Shown piece after piece: positions 25,548-38,690 of a stretch of 64,000 nt of DNA. The stretch's first letter is position 1; every line of letters begins with the position of its first letter. This stretch comes from Aphidius gifuensis (taxonomy: Eukaryota; Arthropoda; Insecta; Hymenoptera; Braconidae). The notes under the pieces were generated by a model, which was not told where the DNA came from, made no database searches, and worked only from the letters and a program-made list of their open reading frames with translations. The stretch lies in assembly GCF_014905175.1 (NCBI RefSeq), contig NC_057788.1, forward strand, positions 9,982,001 through 10,046,000. The letters run 5' to 3'. Made by a program: the position numbers and the translations under genes.

Positions 25548-26833
25548 TTCTTTACGCACTATAATTGGTGCGTAATGGCGTCTTTTACAAACAGAGTGTC
25601 AAAAACTAATGTCTCATTGTTTATGCCAAGTTTAAAATTAATATAAATAAAAAATATAAATATTATTATCTATATTGATTGTAAATAAAAAAATAGTAAA
25701 TTGAGATTTTTCTATTGATATGTGTTGAGTTTAAATGGTGTGAACGAGTTGGTTTTGTAAATGTTAGTTGTTACTACTCAACACTGATCGTCACCATGTT
25801 AACTTGGCTGTTTCAACATGCTTGTTGATGAGTATGTGACTAACGATATATCTTTGCATGGCATCACAATAAGACTTTATTTATAGTCTAAATAAAAAAA
25901 AAAAAAAAGAGAGAAAGAAAAAGTAAAAAGATGAAGAAAGTGGTTTTGTGTCTTTATTGCTTTTTCTTGTTGTTGAATAACTCACGTATTTTTCACATTG
26001 CTACTGTGTAAAAAGACACTTTAGTCATTGATGGATCTACACAGTCGTTACAATATATATATATACATACATTTTGAATCATTAATAATTCATTAATCAT
26101 AATACACCAGTAGCAAATGTAACCAAAGAATGAAAGATAAAAAAAAAAAGAATAATGACCATGAAATTTTTAATATTATAATAATAAATAAAATATAAAA
26201 AAATATGGCTGGTGGATGGTGGTGGTGATGGTGAATGAGCATATAAAATTTAATTTTTTTTATAAATAATATAAGACATTGTCTTGTTGAGACAAAAATA
26301 TATTCATATATGATCATCAGAATTAATTTATCTCTCCCTTTACTCTTTTATTCATTAACAATTTATTTATTGTAATTATTATTATATTTTTTTTATGCAT
26401 TAATGCAAACTGTTGTTGAATCAGTGAAGTCAACAGTAGCTCAAAGCCTTTCCATTCCAACAAACCAACAAATCTTAAGTCAGCATGTACTTCAATATAC
26501 CTCTTTCCAATTTTAATTTTTTTTTCATTTTTCATTTTTTCCATTTTATATATATATTTATCTTATTTTTTATTTTTTTTATCTCGTCTTCTTCACTCAG
26601 CTTATTTGCATATAAAGGCATTCCTTGGTTTTGCTGGTTTTTACCCTGTCGTAGTAACATAACTGTAAGTTCAACGTTGACAGGATCTGCCAACAATCTG
26701 CGTACATGATTTGCTGGCATTGATTTTACTCTCTTGAATTTTACCTCAACTCTTTGATGGTTTCTTATATATATTTATTTTTTAAACTCTATCTATATCC
26801 ATCTATACGTTTTATATTTATAAATATAAGTAT

Positions 26834-26851
26834 ACTCTCTCTCTCTCTCTT
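26834..26851. repeat. (CT)n microsatellite
   Basis: About eight CT units in a polypyrimidine run. Confidence 0.85.
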
Positions 26852-27236
26852 CACCAAAGCTTCGTAACTGCATAGCCACAATATTTATATATTTTTTTTG
26901 TTTATTGTCTTTGTCTTTCTGTTGTGATTTTACCACCCTGTGAGTCTTGTGTCATTGTATAATATAATACAGAATGAGTATGTTGTGATTCGATTTTGCA
27001 TCGATTATTTCAACGCATTTGCTACTATGGGAGCATGATCATTCCAATATGTTATTTATTTTTTTATTTTCATTATTTATCTCTCTCTTGTACTTGTCCT
27101 CTGTCTTTTTTCAAGTTGATGTTGATGTTGCCTTCCACATGATCGTCATTAAAATCGATCTTGTGCCTCGCCTTGGTCTCAATCATTAGCATTATTCTTT
27201 TTTTTTTCCATTCAAACAGTTTTCATTTTATCAGCC

Positions 27237-27262
27237 CATCATCATCATCATCATCATCATCA
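27237..27262. repeat. (CAT)n microsatellite
   Basis: Eight uninterrupted CAT triplets. Confidence 0.9.
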
Positions 27263-28994
27263 AAATTTGCAATAAAAAGTCATTTTTAAATACTAAAAAA
27301 ATATATACATGTAATATTTTTCTTATCTGTTTTAGTTAATATATATATAAAATTTATTTTCACATATATATTTTTAGACACCTTACTTTTTATTATATAT
27401 AAATAATTTTTTTTTGAAAAAACTTTAGATATGAATATAAATTTTGGATAAATTCAGAAGCATTTTTTTAGTCAGTATATATAGCCAAGGCAAGAAGATG
27501 CCGCCCATGAATTTTGGCTAATGAGAACATTTGGAGATACGTCAGTTCCAGTATGCTAATAGCCATAGAGATGCCGATACAATTTTAAGATGAATCTGTC
27601 TCACTCATGCTAACTTTTTATTTATATTTTTCATTTGCATTTGCCATGGTAGCTTTTAGCTTTAATATATACCTATATTAAAACTGTCTACCATATATCT
27701 GAGTTAACTATTTCCCTTTTGCCAATGAGACTATATACAACTGTGTTTCTTTCTCCATCTAAAAAGTACACTTTAAATTTATTTTTTAATTTTTTTGTCT
27801 TTTTAAATGGCGAGTTCTCTTTCTCTTGCACTTTGTCCCTGTTTTTATAATGAGTGGGTGAAGGGGGAGTACAGGACCACGTTTAGGGCGAAGAAAAAAT
27901 TAAAAAAAAAAAAAAAAAGATATCTCGAAGAGGGCACACATGGATATGCTGCAGCAGGGCCTGGGAATTGTCGATGTCTATCTCGAAGGTAAAATCGTCT
28001 AGACACAACTTTTGCCCTTGTGACAATGAATTTTTTTTTCGTATATTTTTTTCTTTTATTCTTTTTTGAGAATTATTTACAGAAAATATATTAGTTCAGT
28101 TGGCGAAAAAAAAAAAAAAAAAATGAAATTGACAAACTGATTCCCAGGACCTTGAGAGTGTGACAAAATGAAAAATTTTTAAATGAAGAAAAGGGCGGGG
28201 GGTTGTCATGCCCAGTAAGACTCTTAGAGGTCAATATATTCATTTTCCAAATGAATGACTTACTTGGAAAAAGGGAAAATTTTTGAAATGAAAAAAAAAA
28301 AAAAAAGAAAATATGCGTGAGAAAGAAAGAAAAAAAAATCAAAAATTGAAGACAAGAAATATGTAAAAATTGATGAAAGGACAAGACAAGACAAAACTGG
28401 ATCTCCTGGTGTTGACAAAAAAAAAAAAATATCCTTTTAGCTTTTTGTTGTAAATTATATTCCATATACTAGATCGTAAAATTTTCTGTGTCATTTCTAA
28501 TGTCACGGTCTACCGCCTTGAATTCTCAAAACGATAACCAAAGTATCAGCTAAAAAAAAAATAAAATAAAAATAAACATAAAAAAATCTTAGAGTCACTG
28601 CGTGTGCTCGTTGCATCGTAAATTTCACCTTTGACTTTTCCACTACATGGGGTAATGTGATGGGTCACTGAGATTTTTTTTTTTTTTTTATTATATATTT
28701 TTTTACCTTACCGAAAATTTCTTGCAACAGGTAAAATCAAAGAATGACACACACTGAGATAGAAAAAAAAAAAAAAACACAACTAAAAATAAAATAATAA
28801 AAGCAAATTCCTAATAAAAAGGGTCGTAAAATTTTTAGTTACTTTGTATATGATTTTGTTTCACAGAAAACTATCCAAAAAAAAATTAAACTTAAAAAAA
28901 ATTCAATAAGCTAAACTCGTTTCTAGCTGGTGTAAATTAATTTTAAAACGAAAAAATCAACTCTTATCATTTTTGACAGCAAGTTTAACTTCAA

Positions 28995-29559
28995 AAATCA
29001 TATATAACGAAAATTAAAATTTTCAATACTCCGGTGGGTTATGTGCAATTATTAGTTATGGTTTTTTTTTTTTTTATCATAAACATATGTTCATCTGTGT
29101 GAGTGAGACGAACTAAGCAGGGCTGCAAATCTCCACAAAACATGATTTTGTTGGGTTCCAATGTAAATCGGGAAAAAAACAGCCACATCAAATTTTTCTA
29201 TTAGAATTCTAATAACTCCGTGAGTTTTAAAGATATCGTTTTCAAAATAGCGGCGATTTAAAGATCAAAATAAAAGGAAACTTTTAATTAGTCGGTGCAA
29301 ATTGATCACGCTTACAGAAAAAAAGTTATTTAATATTTAAAAAAAAAAAGAAAAAAGGTTTTTAACATTTTTGGCTCTGGCAACTTTAATAATTATTTGA
29401 AAAAAAATCAAAAATATACAAATTAAAGAGATTGAAAATACGCTTCTTTTGGTTTTAACACGAAGTGTCTCTGACAATTACTTAAGAAATGAGAGCGTTT
29501 TTTAATTTTCGGTAAACAAATTCAATACGTAGGTGACGAGAAGCGTCCCACTTACGTAA
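28995..29559 (-). repeat. Family A repeat, copy A3, internally deleted
   Basis: A minus-strand copy from ATCATATATAACGAAAATT to the hairpin end CCCACTTACGTAA. Compared with A1 it lacks about 60 bp in the part corresponding to the shared open frame, and a further few bases next to AGGGCTGCAAATC. The hairpin has point changes (GACGAGAAGCGTCCC). Confidence 0.85.
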
Positions 29560-30964
29560 TATAATGTAGCTAATTTTTTAAATTTAAAAAATAATATTAA
29601 TATTAAAATTTATATATACAAATTGAATAATAAACTTGAAAAATGTTGTAATGACATTTTAATGAATGAATGTAAAATATTCAATGATGCATTAAATAAA
29701 TGAAAGTCTAATTACAAGTACATCGACAAATACGTGAAACTAAAAAAAAAAAAAAAACAACATGTTGAAAATGTTGATTACAAAATAAACATATTAACAA
29801 GTTGATTAACTATATAAAACATTTAAACTAACACGACTCAAGTTAAGTGTATATATAACTTTAAAAAGTAGTTGAAAGTCAATCTTCAAGTATATATTTG
29901 CAACTTGGTAAAGTATTTTTTTTTTTCATGTGATTTACCATGCATTACCAAAAAATATCTCTACTTGCTCGTTTGGCTATATAATATTGAGTAACATAAA
30001 TGGTATGAGAGTGGTATCTATAGTAAGATATTGATGAGTTGTACGAGTCGACAAATCAAGAAACTATCGACATAAATATATTTGTGGCTCACCAGGGAAT
30101 TCACACGAAAACATCAACTGTTCGTAGAGATTCTATGACAGACACTAACTTACACTTCTTGTTAATGGCCAACTACATATATCCACTCGGCGTTTATTAC
30201 TCTAATTTTTTTTTTTTTTATTTTATTTATTTGATGTCTAAGTTACCCTTATATTTTCTACCAGCACAATAAAGAAAAAATTTTCTAGAAAAAAAAATCA
30301 AAAAGAAGAAAAAAAATTACAAGGAAATGATGAAACCATTAGTTGTTGAGAATAATAGAAATTTCACTTGTGCCAAAAAAGAAAAAAATATCATTGTAAG
30401 TTGATGAATTGTCTTTTTTTTTTTTTTGACTAAACGATGGATTATATAGAGCAAGGTTTAACCTTGAAAAAAAAAAATAATAAATTGTATGTAAAATAAA
30501 GAAATATGAGGAAAAACCAGTGGCAAGAATTCAAGAATTTACTGACAAATTTAAAGAAAATATAAAAAAAGGCCCACATGTTGAGAAAACCTTTTGTGTC
30601 AATCCTGTTTAACATTGCCAGGTATATATGATACTTAGTTTATGACCTGATATCCTCGAATCACAAACATGACATCCCTTCTTTGCCCTTACAAAGACAA
30701 AAACAACCAATGAAAACAAATATTTTATTATTTATTTATTTAGTTGTTTTTTTTTTTTGATGATAGGTGTCGCTCAAGTCCCATATGAGCCTTAGAAACT
30801 GTCGACGAATTTTTTTTTTAGTCTCAGTATTCGTCTGACGAAGCTAAAGAGAAAGCTCATAATTTTTTTCCCCACTGGTCTTCTTGGAAATATATATTTT
30901 TACATGTAATTTTACCTTTTGAATATTCATTGTTATTATTTTCGGTGATTAATCATTTTTAAAA
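29560..30964. other. Upstream region of the secreted-protein gene
   Basis: A+T-rich with poly-T runs. No clear TATA box plus initiator pair could be singled out, because TATA-like words are everywhere. No other gene seen. Confidence 0.5.
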
Positions 30965-31813
30965 ATGAAAAATTGGATTTTTTTTATTCTTTCAATTGCA
31001 TTGTTTGCTCAAGTAAGTAATATTTTTAAATAAATACTTATTTTTTTGTTTATTAATTAAATTTTTTTTTATAATTATTTAGGCAACTTTTGGTGCAAGA
31101 TATAATTTGCTTGAAAATTTATCAAAAAGTGAAGATGAATTTAATAAAGCAGTTGAAAAATATAGTAAAGATTTGAATAATTTTCATTCAAAAGCAGTTG
31201 ATTTATTGGATAGTAAATATAAAAATTACATTCGTAATCTTGTAAATGCATATACAAATGAAATGGGAAATATTGATTCATCAGTGTTGCTATCAATGGC
31301 TGGACCAAAAACTAAAAATAAGTGTAATTCAACAGCTAGTAATATTGATGATGATATTTATTTTAAAACTAAAATTGGAATTGAAAAATGTTTGAGTTAT
31401 TCTAAGGAACTATTCGTTTATGATATGTCAGCAGCACGTTCGGTAATTATTTATATAATTAATCAACAAATTTATCAATCAGCTTTCATTTATATAATTT
31501 TTTTTTTTCAACACAGTTGGAATCATATTTACCAGAAATCAAAAACGAATTACAAAATTGTCAACGAATGACAACTTTAGAATGGAAACAATGTCTTAAC
31601 ATTAAATTCCGACACTTGAGATCTACCATTCAATACGCTTACATTTTGGATAATTCAACAGATGTAATTCGTTCATTGGAAAAACAATATGACGAGTGCT
31701 CAATGAGTCATTATGTTAAATTTACTGAAACAATAACTTCATCTTCTAGAGATTTACAAAGCTGTCTTACACCACCAGAAGATATAACATTATTAAAACA
31801 ATATAGACAATAA
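30965..31813 (+). CDS. Three-exon gene for a secreted cysteine-containing helical protein
   Basis: Three exons join in phase 0: 30965-31012, 31083-31442 and 31517-31813 (stop TAA). The introns are 70 and 74 bp, with donors GTAAGT and GTAATT and acceptors TTTAG and ACACAG. The product is 234 residues. Residues 1-17 form a signal peptide (hydrophobic FFILSIALFAQA, likely cleaved after Ala17, motif AQA). The rest is charged and helix-rich. Six cysteines sit at residues 97, 119, 151, 162, 197 and 219; the first and last pairs are both 22 apart, which suggests three disulfides. N-glycosylation sequons (NST) lie at 98 and 182. The layout recalls secreted insect proteins of the TsetseEP/DUF725 type, but this is a resemblance in layout, not a recognised match. 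No other gene is visible within several kb. AATAAA follows 38 bp after the stop. The gene model is secure; the function is unknown. Confidence 0.85.
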
Positions 31814-31850
31814 TATTTTTCATCTTTTTTTCAATTTTTTAAAAATATTC

Positions 31851-31856
31851 AATAAA
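31851..31856 (+). promoter_or_regulatory. Polyadenylation signal AATAAA of the secreted-protein gene
   Basis: A canonical AATAAA hexamer lies 38 bases after the stop codon of the three-exon gene. It is followed by T-rich sequence, giving a short 3' UTR of the expected kind. AATAAA is common in such A+T-rich DNA, so position is the main support. Confidence 0.6.
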
Positions 31857-34593
31857 ATTTTCGTACTCTCTACATTAAATACACAAGTAAAATGAGATAA
31901 ATTAATTTCAAAAATTATATATTAATCCAATTTTCAAAAAAAATAAAATAAAAAAAATATATCCAACTAAATTTTACCTGTTTTTTTCTTCAATATATAT
32001 CCCTAAAATAAAATTAAATAAAGATTTCGTTAATTAAAAAAATATATAAATGGATTAAGTGAAAATAAAAGTATATACATTTGAAAATTATTTACCATTC
32101 AATGTGGCAGAATGATGTTGAACAACATGTAGATCCTCATGTTGAAAAAAAGGTTTAAAAAAAGGATGAAAAATGATTACTATTACTGCAACTATTATAA
32201 TTACTATTACTACTATTGTTGCTACTTTACAGTGATTTAATCTAAATCTTAATTTTGGAAAATTCTGATACAGGGTTGCTTTTGTGTATAGAGAGTTACA
32301 GATACAGTGGCATCTAGAGGAGATTTTCATCCACCACTACCACCAATTTTCCTTTATCAAATACGTTCATATAGCTTAGTCAACCCTAAAAAAAAAAAGA
32401 AACAGTATATGCTTGCTCACTTGGCTAAACTTGCTATCTCTCTCTATCGTTCATCCAGTGAATTACTTCGTTAGTGGCTACCTTCAGAGGGCTGTTAATT
32501 CCTGTAGGGCAGATTATATACAGATAGGTTTATTGCGCTCGTGTCCCAATCTAATGTCCGTAATGCTTCCTATAGCCTTGACTATATTCTAGATGCTATT
32601 CTCTACTTCTCTCTAGATTCAAGCTTCAATTTCATTTTACTCTCTCTTTCTCTTTGACTCATCCCATTCACATTTTGCAATACTATATCTCAATACATAC
32701 CAAAACTTGTGTGTATACATTTATCTTGTACCAAAAGCAACCCCTTAAGAATTAAGATACTACATGTAGCATCATAATATATATTATATATATCCTCTTC
32801 TTACTAATGAAAGGCTCTAAACTAAAATCATCAAAATTAAAAATAAAGCTCTTTAATTTTATATTTCATTATAGATTTTTTTTTTCCCAGTATTTTTAAC
32901 ATGAAATATTTATGTTAAAGAAACCCAGAATTAATATCATATATGTCTAATAAAATATTATTATATTTTTAACCTAAAAATACCTAAAAAATTATTTACA
33001 TTTTTATTTTTAAAAAATTGATTTGAAATAGTAAAAATGTCGTTTTTTATTTTTTATATTTGAATGACTAAAATAAATATAAATTGATCATTAAGATATG
33101 ATTATTATCGATATATATATTTTAAGATGTATTTAGGATTATAGAATTTTAAAATGAATAAAAAGAAAAGGAAATAAATTATTATTTAAATGTGGAAAAA
33201 AAAGGGAAAATAAAAGGTCTCTCATATCAAGGGGGTTGAGAGAAGGAAAGGTAAAAGAAGGAAAAGAAGGAAAAAATATATGAGCACAAGATAAAGTTCG
33301 TTAATGGGTGAAAGGTTAAAAATAAAGCGAGGTAAAAACAGACCGTCATAAATCTGGCGATCTCTGGTGAAAAGAAGGCATCTCTTCCCTAAAAACCAGG
33401 GATATGTGTTCCCGGACGCTATTGGTGCTAGTTAGATGGCACATAAGACAAAAATTGGAAGACTCAAGACAAGAGCATGCAAGCAAGAAACTCAATTTAA
33501 ATATACCCACAAACACCCCAACTCAAAATATATATATTACAGAAACAAAAATGCATTATTTAAATGAAAAAGATCCGCTCGTTTTTTCTGTCACCATATT
33601 TATTTGAAAAAAAATTCCTCAATTTTAAATAATAATTCGTTTATTTCTCGAAATACGGAAAAAAAAAATAAATAACAAATTTTTATTTTCTAGATTTATG
33701 TTATATATATTCGAATAGTAAATATCCAAAAATACATTAAACACTTAATTTTACCCTAAAAAAAAATGAGAAGAAAAAGAAAAAAAAAAATCATAATAAA
33801 CCAGATAAAAACCAGAAAAGTTAATCTCGTCGTTTATGTTCAAAATAAAATTGATGTATATATAAATAAATATATATAGATATTCATAAATAAATAATTC
33901 AAGGGTGTTGAATAAATGCCATGATTTATAAATACAAATTTCAATTTTTTTTTTTATAAAAACGTTTTCACTCTCACTATAAAAAAAGATTGATACAATC
34001 TTCCGTGACCAATTAAAAAATTCTTCAAATAATTTAAGAATCAGTGGATCTCTATGCGTTATTCGTGAATCTACATGTTAAAACAAAATAAAAAACTAAA
34101 GACAAATGAAAAAAATAAAAAAATAATAATAATTAAATAAATAAATAATGATAATATTTAAAAATAAATATCAGAACCCAACAAAACCAGAAAAACCGGA
34201 GTGTGTTTGAATTGGCACTCTAACTAAACTCGCTTCGACTATATACAATATCATTGAGAAAAAAAAGTGTCGTGATGAAGTAAAATAAATTAAAAAAATT
34301 GATATGGTCGCACAGACATATTAGACAAAGTTACTTACCATTATGTGTGATTGCATCGATTCCATAACTGGTACAAAGCTGAACAGAAAAAAAAAAATAT
34401 CATAAAAACTGGTAAGAATCATATCAGAATTGATTATTGCAAAAAGCAATAAATTTCGATATGATATATGGCCTGACATATAACATACATATCTACTTGA
34501 ATATAATCATTTTGTATATTATTTGCATAAGGTCGCTTTTGCGATTCAATAAATATAGTAAAAATTATAAATAATAAAATATCAAAGTAAAAA
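31857..34593. other. A+T-rich gap downstream of the secreted-protein gene
   Basis: Low complexity with an imperfect (TAC/TAT)n stretch at 32176-32226 and a polypurine tract at about 33228-33280. No supported gene. Confidence 0.55.
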
Positions 34594-35204
34594 ATCATAT
34601 ATAACGAAAATTAAAATTTTCAATACTCCGGTGGGTTATGTGCAATTAGTTAGTGGAATTTTTTTTTTTTTCAAATAAAATGTCATATTGTTTGGTCACA
34701 ACACTATGAAATTTTATCATAAACATATGTTCATCTGTGTGAGTGAGACGAACTAAGCAGGGCTGCCAACACTGCGCGTCGAATCTTCACAAAACATGAT
34801 TTTGTTGGGTTCCAATGTAAATCGGGAAAAAACAGCCACATCAAATTTTTCTATTAGAATTCTAATAACTCCGTGAGTTTTAAAGATATCGTTTTCAATA
34901 TAGCGGCGATTTAAAGATCAAAATAAAAGGAAACTTTTAATTAGTCGGTGCAAATCGATCACACTTACAGATAAAAAGTTATTTAATATTTAAAAAAAAA
35001 AAAAGAAAAAAAGGTTTTTAACATTTTTGGCTCTGGCAACTTTAATAATTATTTGAGAAAAAATCGAAAATATACAAATTAAAGAGATTGAAAATACGCT
35101 TTTTTTGGTTCTAACACGAAGTGTTTCTGACAATTACTTTAGAAATGAGAGCGTTTTTTAATTTTCGGTAGACAAATCCAATACGTAGCGTCCCACCTAC
35201 GTAA
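34594..35204 (-). repeat. Family A repeat, copy A4, with shortened hairpin
   Basis: A minus-strand copy from ATCATATATAACGAAAATT to TACGTAGCGTCCCACCTACG. About 11 bp of the terminal hairpin (one side of the stem) are missing, so the end can no longer fold fully. The rest is nearly the same as A1 and A5. Confidence 0.87.
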
Positions 35205-38061
35205 AATGTAATAAAAAAATTGCCAAGAAGAAGGACATTGTATAAATATCACCATGAAAAATATATAAATAAATAAATATATAAAAATGATAAAAAAAAA
35301 GAAAAGGAAAAGAAAAAAATTTAAATATATAAATAAAATAAAGCAGTGTCATATTTATTGTCACGGCAAGTTCGTCCAGTTTGCACAAGAGAGGATAAGA
35401 AGTTTTAAGGACTCTCACAGGATTATTTATTTCATTGTAAATATTTTAAAAAGTTTGCGTGAAAATGATACCCCACTATGGGGACGTATATAAAACTTAT
35501 ACTCACGTGATTTTCGCCCACGTGAAAAATGAAAAAAAAATATAAAATGTATAATGCAAATAAAAAGAATTTAAAAAATATCAACATAGCTGTTCATGGG
35601 TTATATACAAAAACTTGTGTGTTATTTACACTCTTATATATCCTAACATATTTATAAATACATAAACAAATGTGTGTGGTTTTTTCTTCTCGTTTCTTTA
35701 AGCTACATCGTCTCACTATTTTACATTTAAAAATTATTTTTTTTTTACCATCATCATATTTTTTTTATAACACTTTTTATTCATTTATTTTTGTGTAATT
35801 TTTATCAATTAAATATGTTTAATTATTAAAATTAAATATATGAAAATTAAAATAAGATGAATTATTTACTTGAAAAGTTTATTTATTTTTTTATATCTAA
35901 TCTAGTTTTATAATTTAGTGTCAATTGACAGTGTATTAATACAAAAAGATTTATATACATTTTAAGTCAACGAACCTTCAGGCTGTATTATCCAAAGACT
36001 TAAAGAAAGTTTAATGAATTTAAAATGATCGATAAAGTTTATCATTGATCAATTAAACTTCGGGAAAATGTGACTGACATTACTTGAAAGTTGAGATGGA
36101 ATTTACACTGCAGGACAAGAGACGAAAGACTTTTGTACATAATTATTTTGAGCAATATAGACTAGCTATAAACAATCAATAATAACATATTTAAATAATA
36201 AATATAAAATTAAATGAAAATTAAATATTGAAAAAAAATTATAATACTCATTGGCATTTTAAAATTTCTATCTTAAAATATAATAATAAAAAATAATACC
36301 ATAACAAATTGAAAATTATCCATGGTTTAAATGATGTGTTGTAAAGGTTCAATGAGATCGTGAACCTCTTCAATAAAATAGCCAATAAAATTAAAAAAAA
36401 AAAAAAAATCAAAATATCATATCCATAAAATTAAAAAAACAAAAAAAGAAAAAAAAAAGAAACAAAAATTCGCCAGAGGCATACAGGTGAAATACAGTGA
36501 TTTTTTTTTACGATCTCGTTTTGCGAGTTTCAAAAGCTAATGAAAATATAAGTTGTAACATGATGGATATTTAAATGAAAATAAAAAAATACACATACAT
36601 CAATAGAACGAGAAGTTTTAACTGTAGAAAAAAAAAAATAAATAAAATAAATAAAAAAAAAAAAAGGGATTTTTTAACCTTTGAGCTAAACTTTTTCTCT
36701 TATTCGTCATTTCCATCTAACTTTTTTTTTACTTCTGCAATAATTCCCACCCCTTCATCATCTCTTTATTTTTACTGCATTTATTTTTCATTAAAAAAAA
36801 ATGTTTTTTTTTTTATTTTTATCTTCCAAGTACTAAGCATAGCCTCATCAACTTCTGGCAGTTATAGAGTCTCTCTCGTATATCTTGAATTAAGTATAAC
36901 TAATATCAGAGGCGAAACAGCATTCACAAATTAAAAAAAAAAAAAAAAAAACTTTTAGTATTCATTGAAAGACAGTGAAGGTATGAGTCAAAGGTATGAG
37001 ATTTTTTGGGGGTTGAGATATATAAAACGAGTGAGAAAAGAAGAAACACATTGAATGAACATTTTTGAATTAAAGCATGATATAGCTAACCTCGACGTTG
37101 CTCGTTTTTCCTCATCATTGTGTATATCTGTACAAACCACCCTTAACCCCCTTAATTTTTTTTTCCAAACCAAGGCAAGTAAACCTTTTTTTTGTTTCAC
37201 CAATGAACACTATATATTTTTTTTTCAACTCTTTCTTTCACCCTACATTAAAATCCAAATTATTAGCCATCTTAATGGCTACAATGTCTTCAAAAAAAAA
37301 AAAATTCATTTCATCTAATTAACCACTCCAAAAATAATTATAAAATAAAATTTACCTCTTTACAATTTAAAATATATATAAAAATAAAAAAATTATATAA
37401 TAATTTTTATGATGACTAGGATATTTGTGAATTAATCATGCTGACAATGATTTTTCTAATCATTCAAACATGACTATAATCTTTAAATGGTTTGCCGGAT
37501 GTTGATACAACCGGTGCATTTATTCCTTATTAATCGTTTCGAGTGATTGGTTCCAAGAAAATGATGATATTCTTACTGGTAGTATAGTGAATAAACCGTT
37601 GAACGCGTTGAATCAAGTGTTTGGAACCATAACAGCAGCCAGTAGCCACCAAGGATCCAACAGAATGATCTTGCATTTCAAGTTTTTTTTTTTATTATTA
37701 TTTATTTATTTTTATTATATTATGTTATTTTTATATATAGATGATTTTTTTTTTTTACTTGATTTTGTTAAAACTTACCTACCCGGAGTACCTATTATGG
37801 TATTATGAACATTAAATTGCATCGTCATCATTACGGTTTCACGATCATTTCAACCATATCATATACTGTTTAGTTACATTTTTATCACGTACATTGTGTC
37901 TCACGTTTGTTTATTCTTGTTATATGTTCATCTTACAATTTAAACGTTTTTAACATTAATTTTATCTTCAAATGGACATAATAGATCATAACAATTTTTA
38001 TTATTTTTTTATATATATTAAAACTTTAAGTATAGCAAAGACAAATATCTGAGAAATATTA
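35205..38061. other. A+T-rich gap between family A copies A4 and A5
   Basis: Poly-A/T rich; contains the nested palindrome at 36009-36059. Frames such as 36988-37203 (-) have no recognised content. Confidence 0.55.
36009..36059. repeat. Nested palindrome
   Basis: AGTTTAAT and ATTAAACT (outer) enclose TGATCGATAAA and TTTATCATTGATCA (inner), forming a hairpin with small bulges. No gene context. Confidence 0.45.
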
Positions 38062-38690
38062 TTACGTAGGTGGGACGCTTCGCGTCACCTACGTATTGGA
38101 TTTGTCTACCGAAAATTAAAAAACGCTCTCATTTCTTGAGTAATTGTCAGAGATACTCCGTGTTAGAACCAAAAGAAGCATATTTTCAATCTCTTTAATT
38201 TGTATATTTTCGATTTTTTCTCAAATAATTATTAAAGTTGCCAGAGCCAAAAATGTTAAAAACCTTTTTTTCTTTTTTTTTTTTTAAATATTAAATAACT
38301 TTTTATCTGTAAGCGTGATCGATTTGCACCGACTAATTAAAAGTTTCCTTTTATTTTGATCTTTAAATCGCCACTATTTTGAAAACGATATCTTTAAAAC
38401 TCACGGAGTTATTAGAATTCTAATAGAAAAATTTGATGTGGCTGTTTTTTTCCCGATTTACATTGGAACCCAACAAAATCATGTTTTGTGAAGATTCGAC
38501 GCGCAGTGTTGGCAGCCCTGCTTTATTCGTCTCACTTACACAGATGAACATATGTTTATGATAAAATTTCGTAGTGTTGTGACTCAACAATATGACATTT
38601 TATTTGAAAAAAAAAAAAAAATTACACTAACTAATAATTGCACATAACCCACCGGAGTATTGAAAATTTTAATTTTCGTTATATATGATT
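38062..38690 (+). repeat. Family A repeat, copy A5
   Basis: A full-length plus-strand copy with an intact hairpin (ACGTAGGTGGGACGC/GCGTCACCTACGT) and the end TTTTCGTTATATATGATTTT. The open frame seen in A1 is interrupted here by TGA (…CATGTTTTGTGAAG), which argues against a conserved protein. Confidence 0.87.

Larger units (their letters stand above)
25576..28994. other. A+T-rich gap with microsatellites
   Basis: Holds (CT)n and (CAT)n. A minus-strand frame near 26590-26720 reads MPANHVRRLLADPVNVELTV then QGKNQQNQGMPLYANK; it looks somewhat protein-like but has no clear splice sites and is not recognised. Confidence 0.5.
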
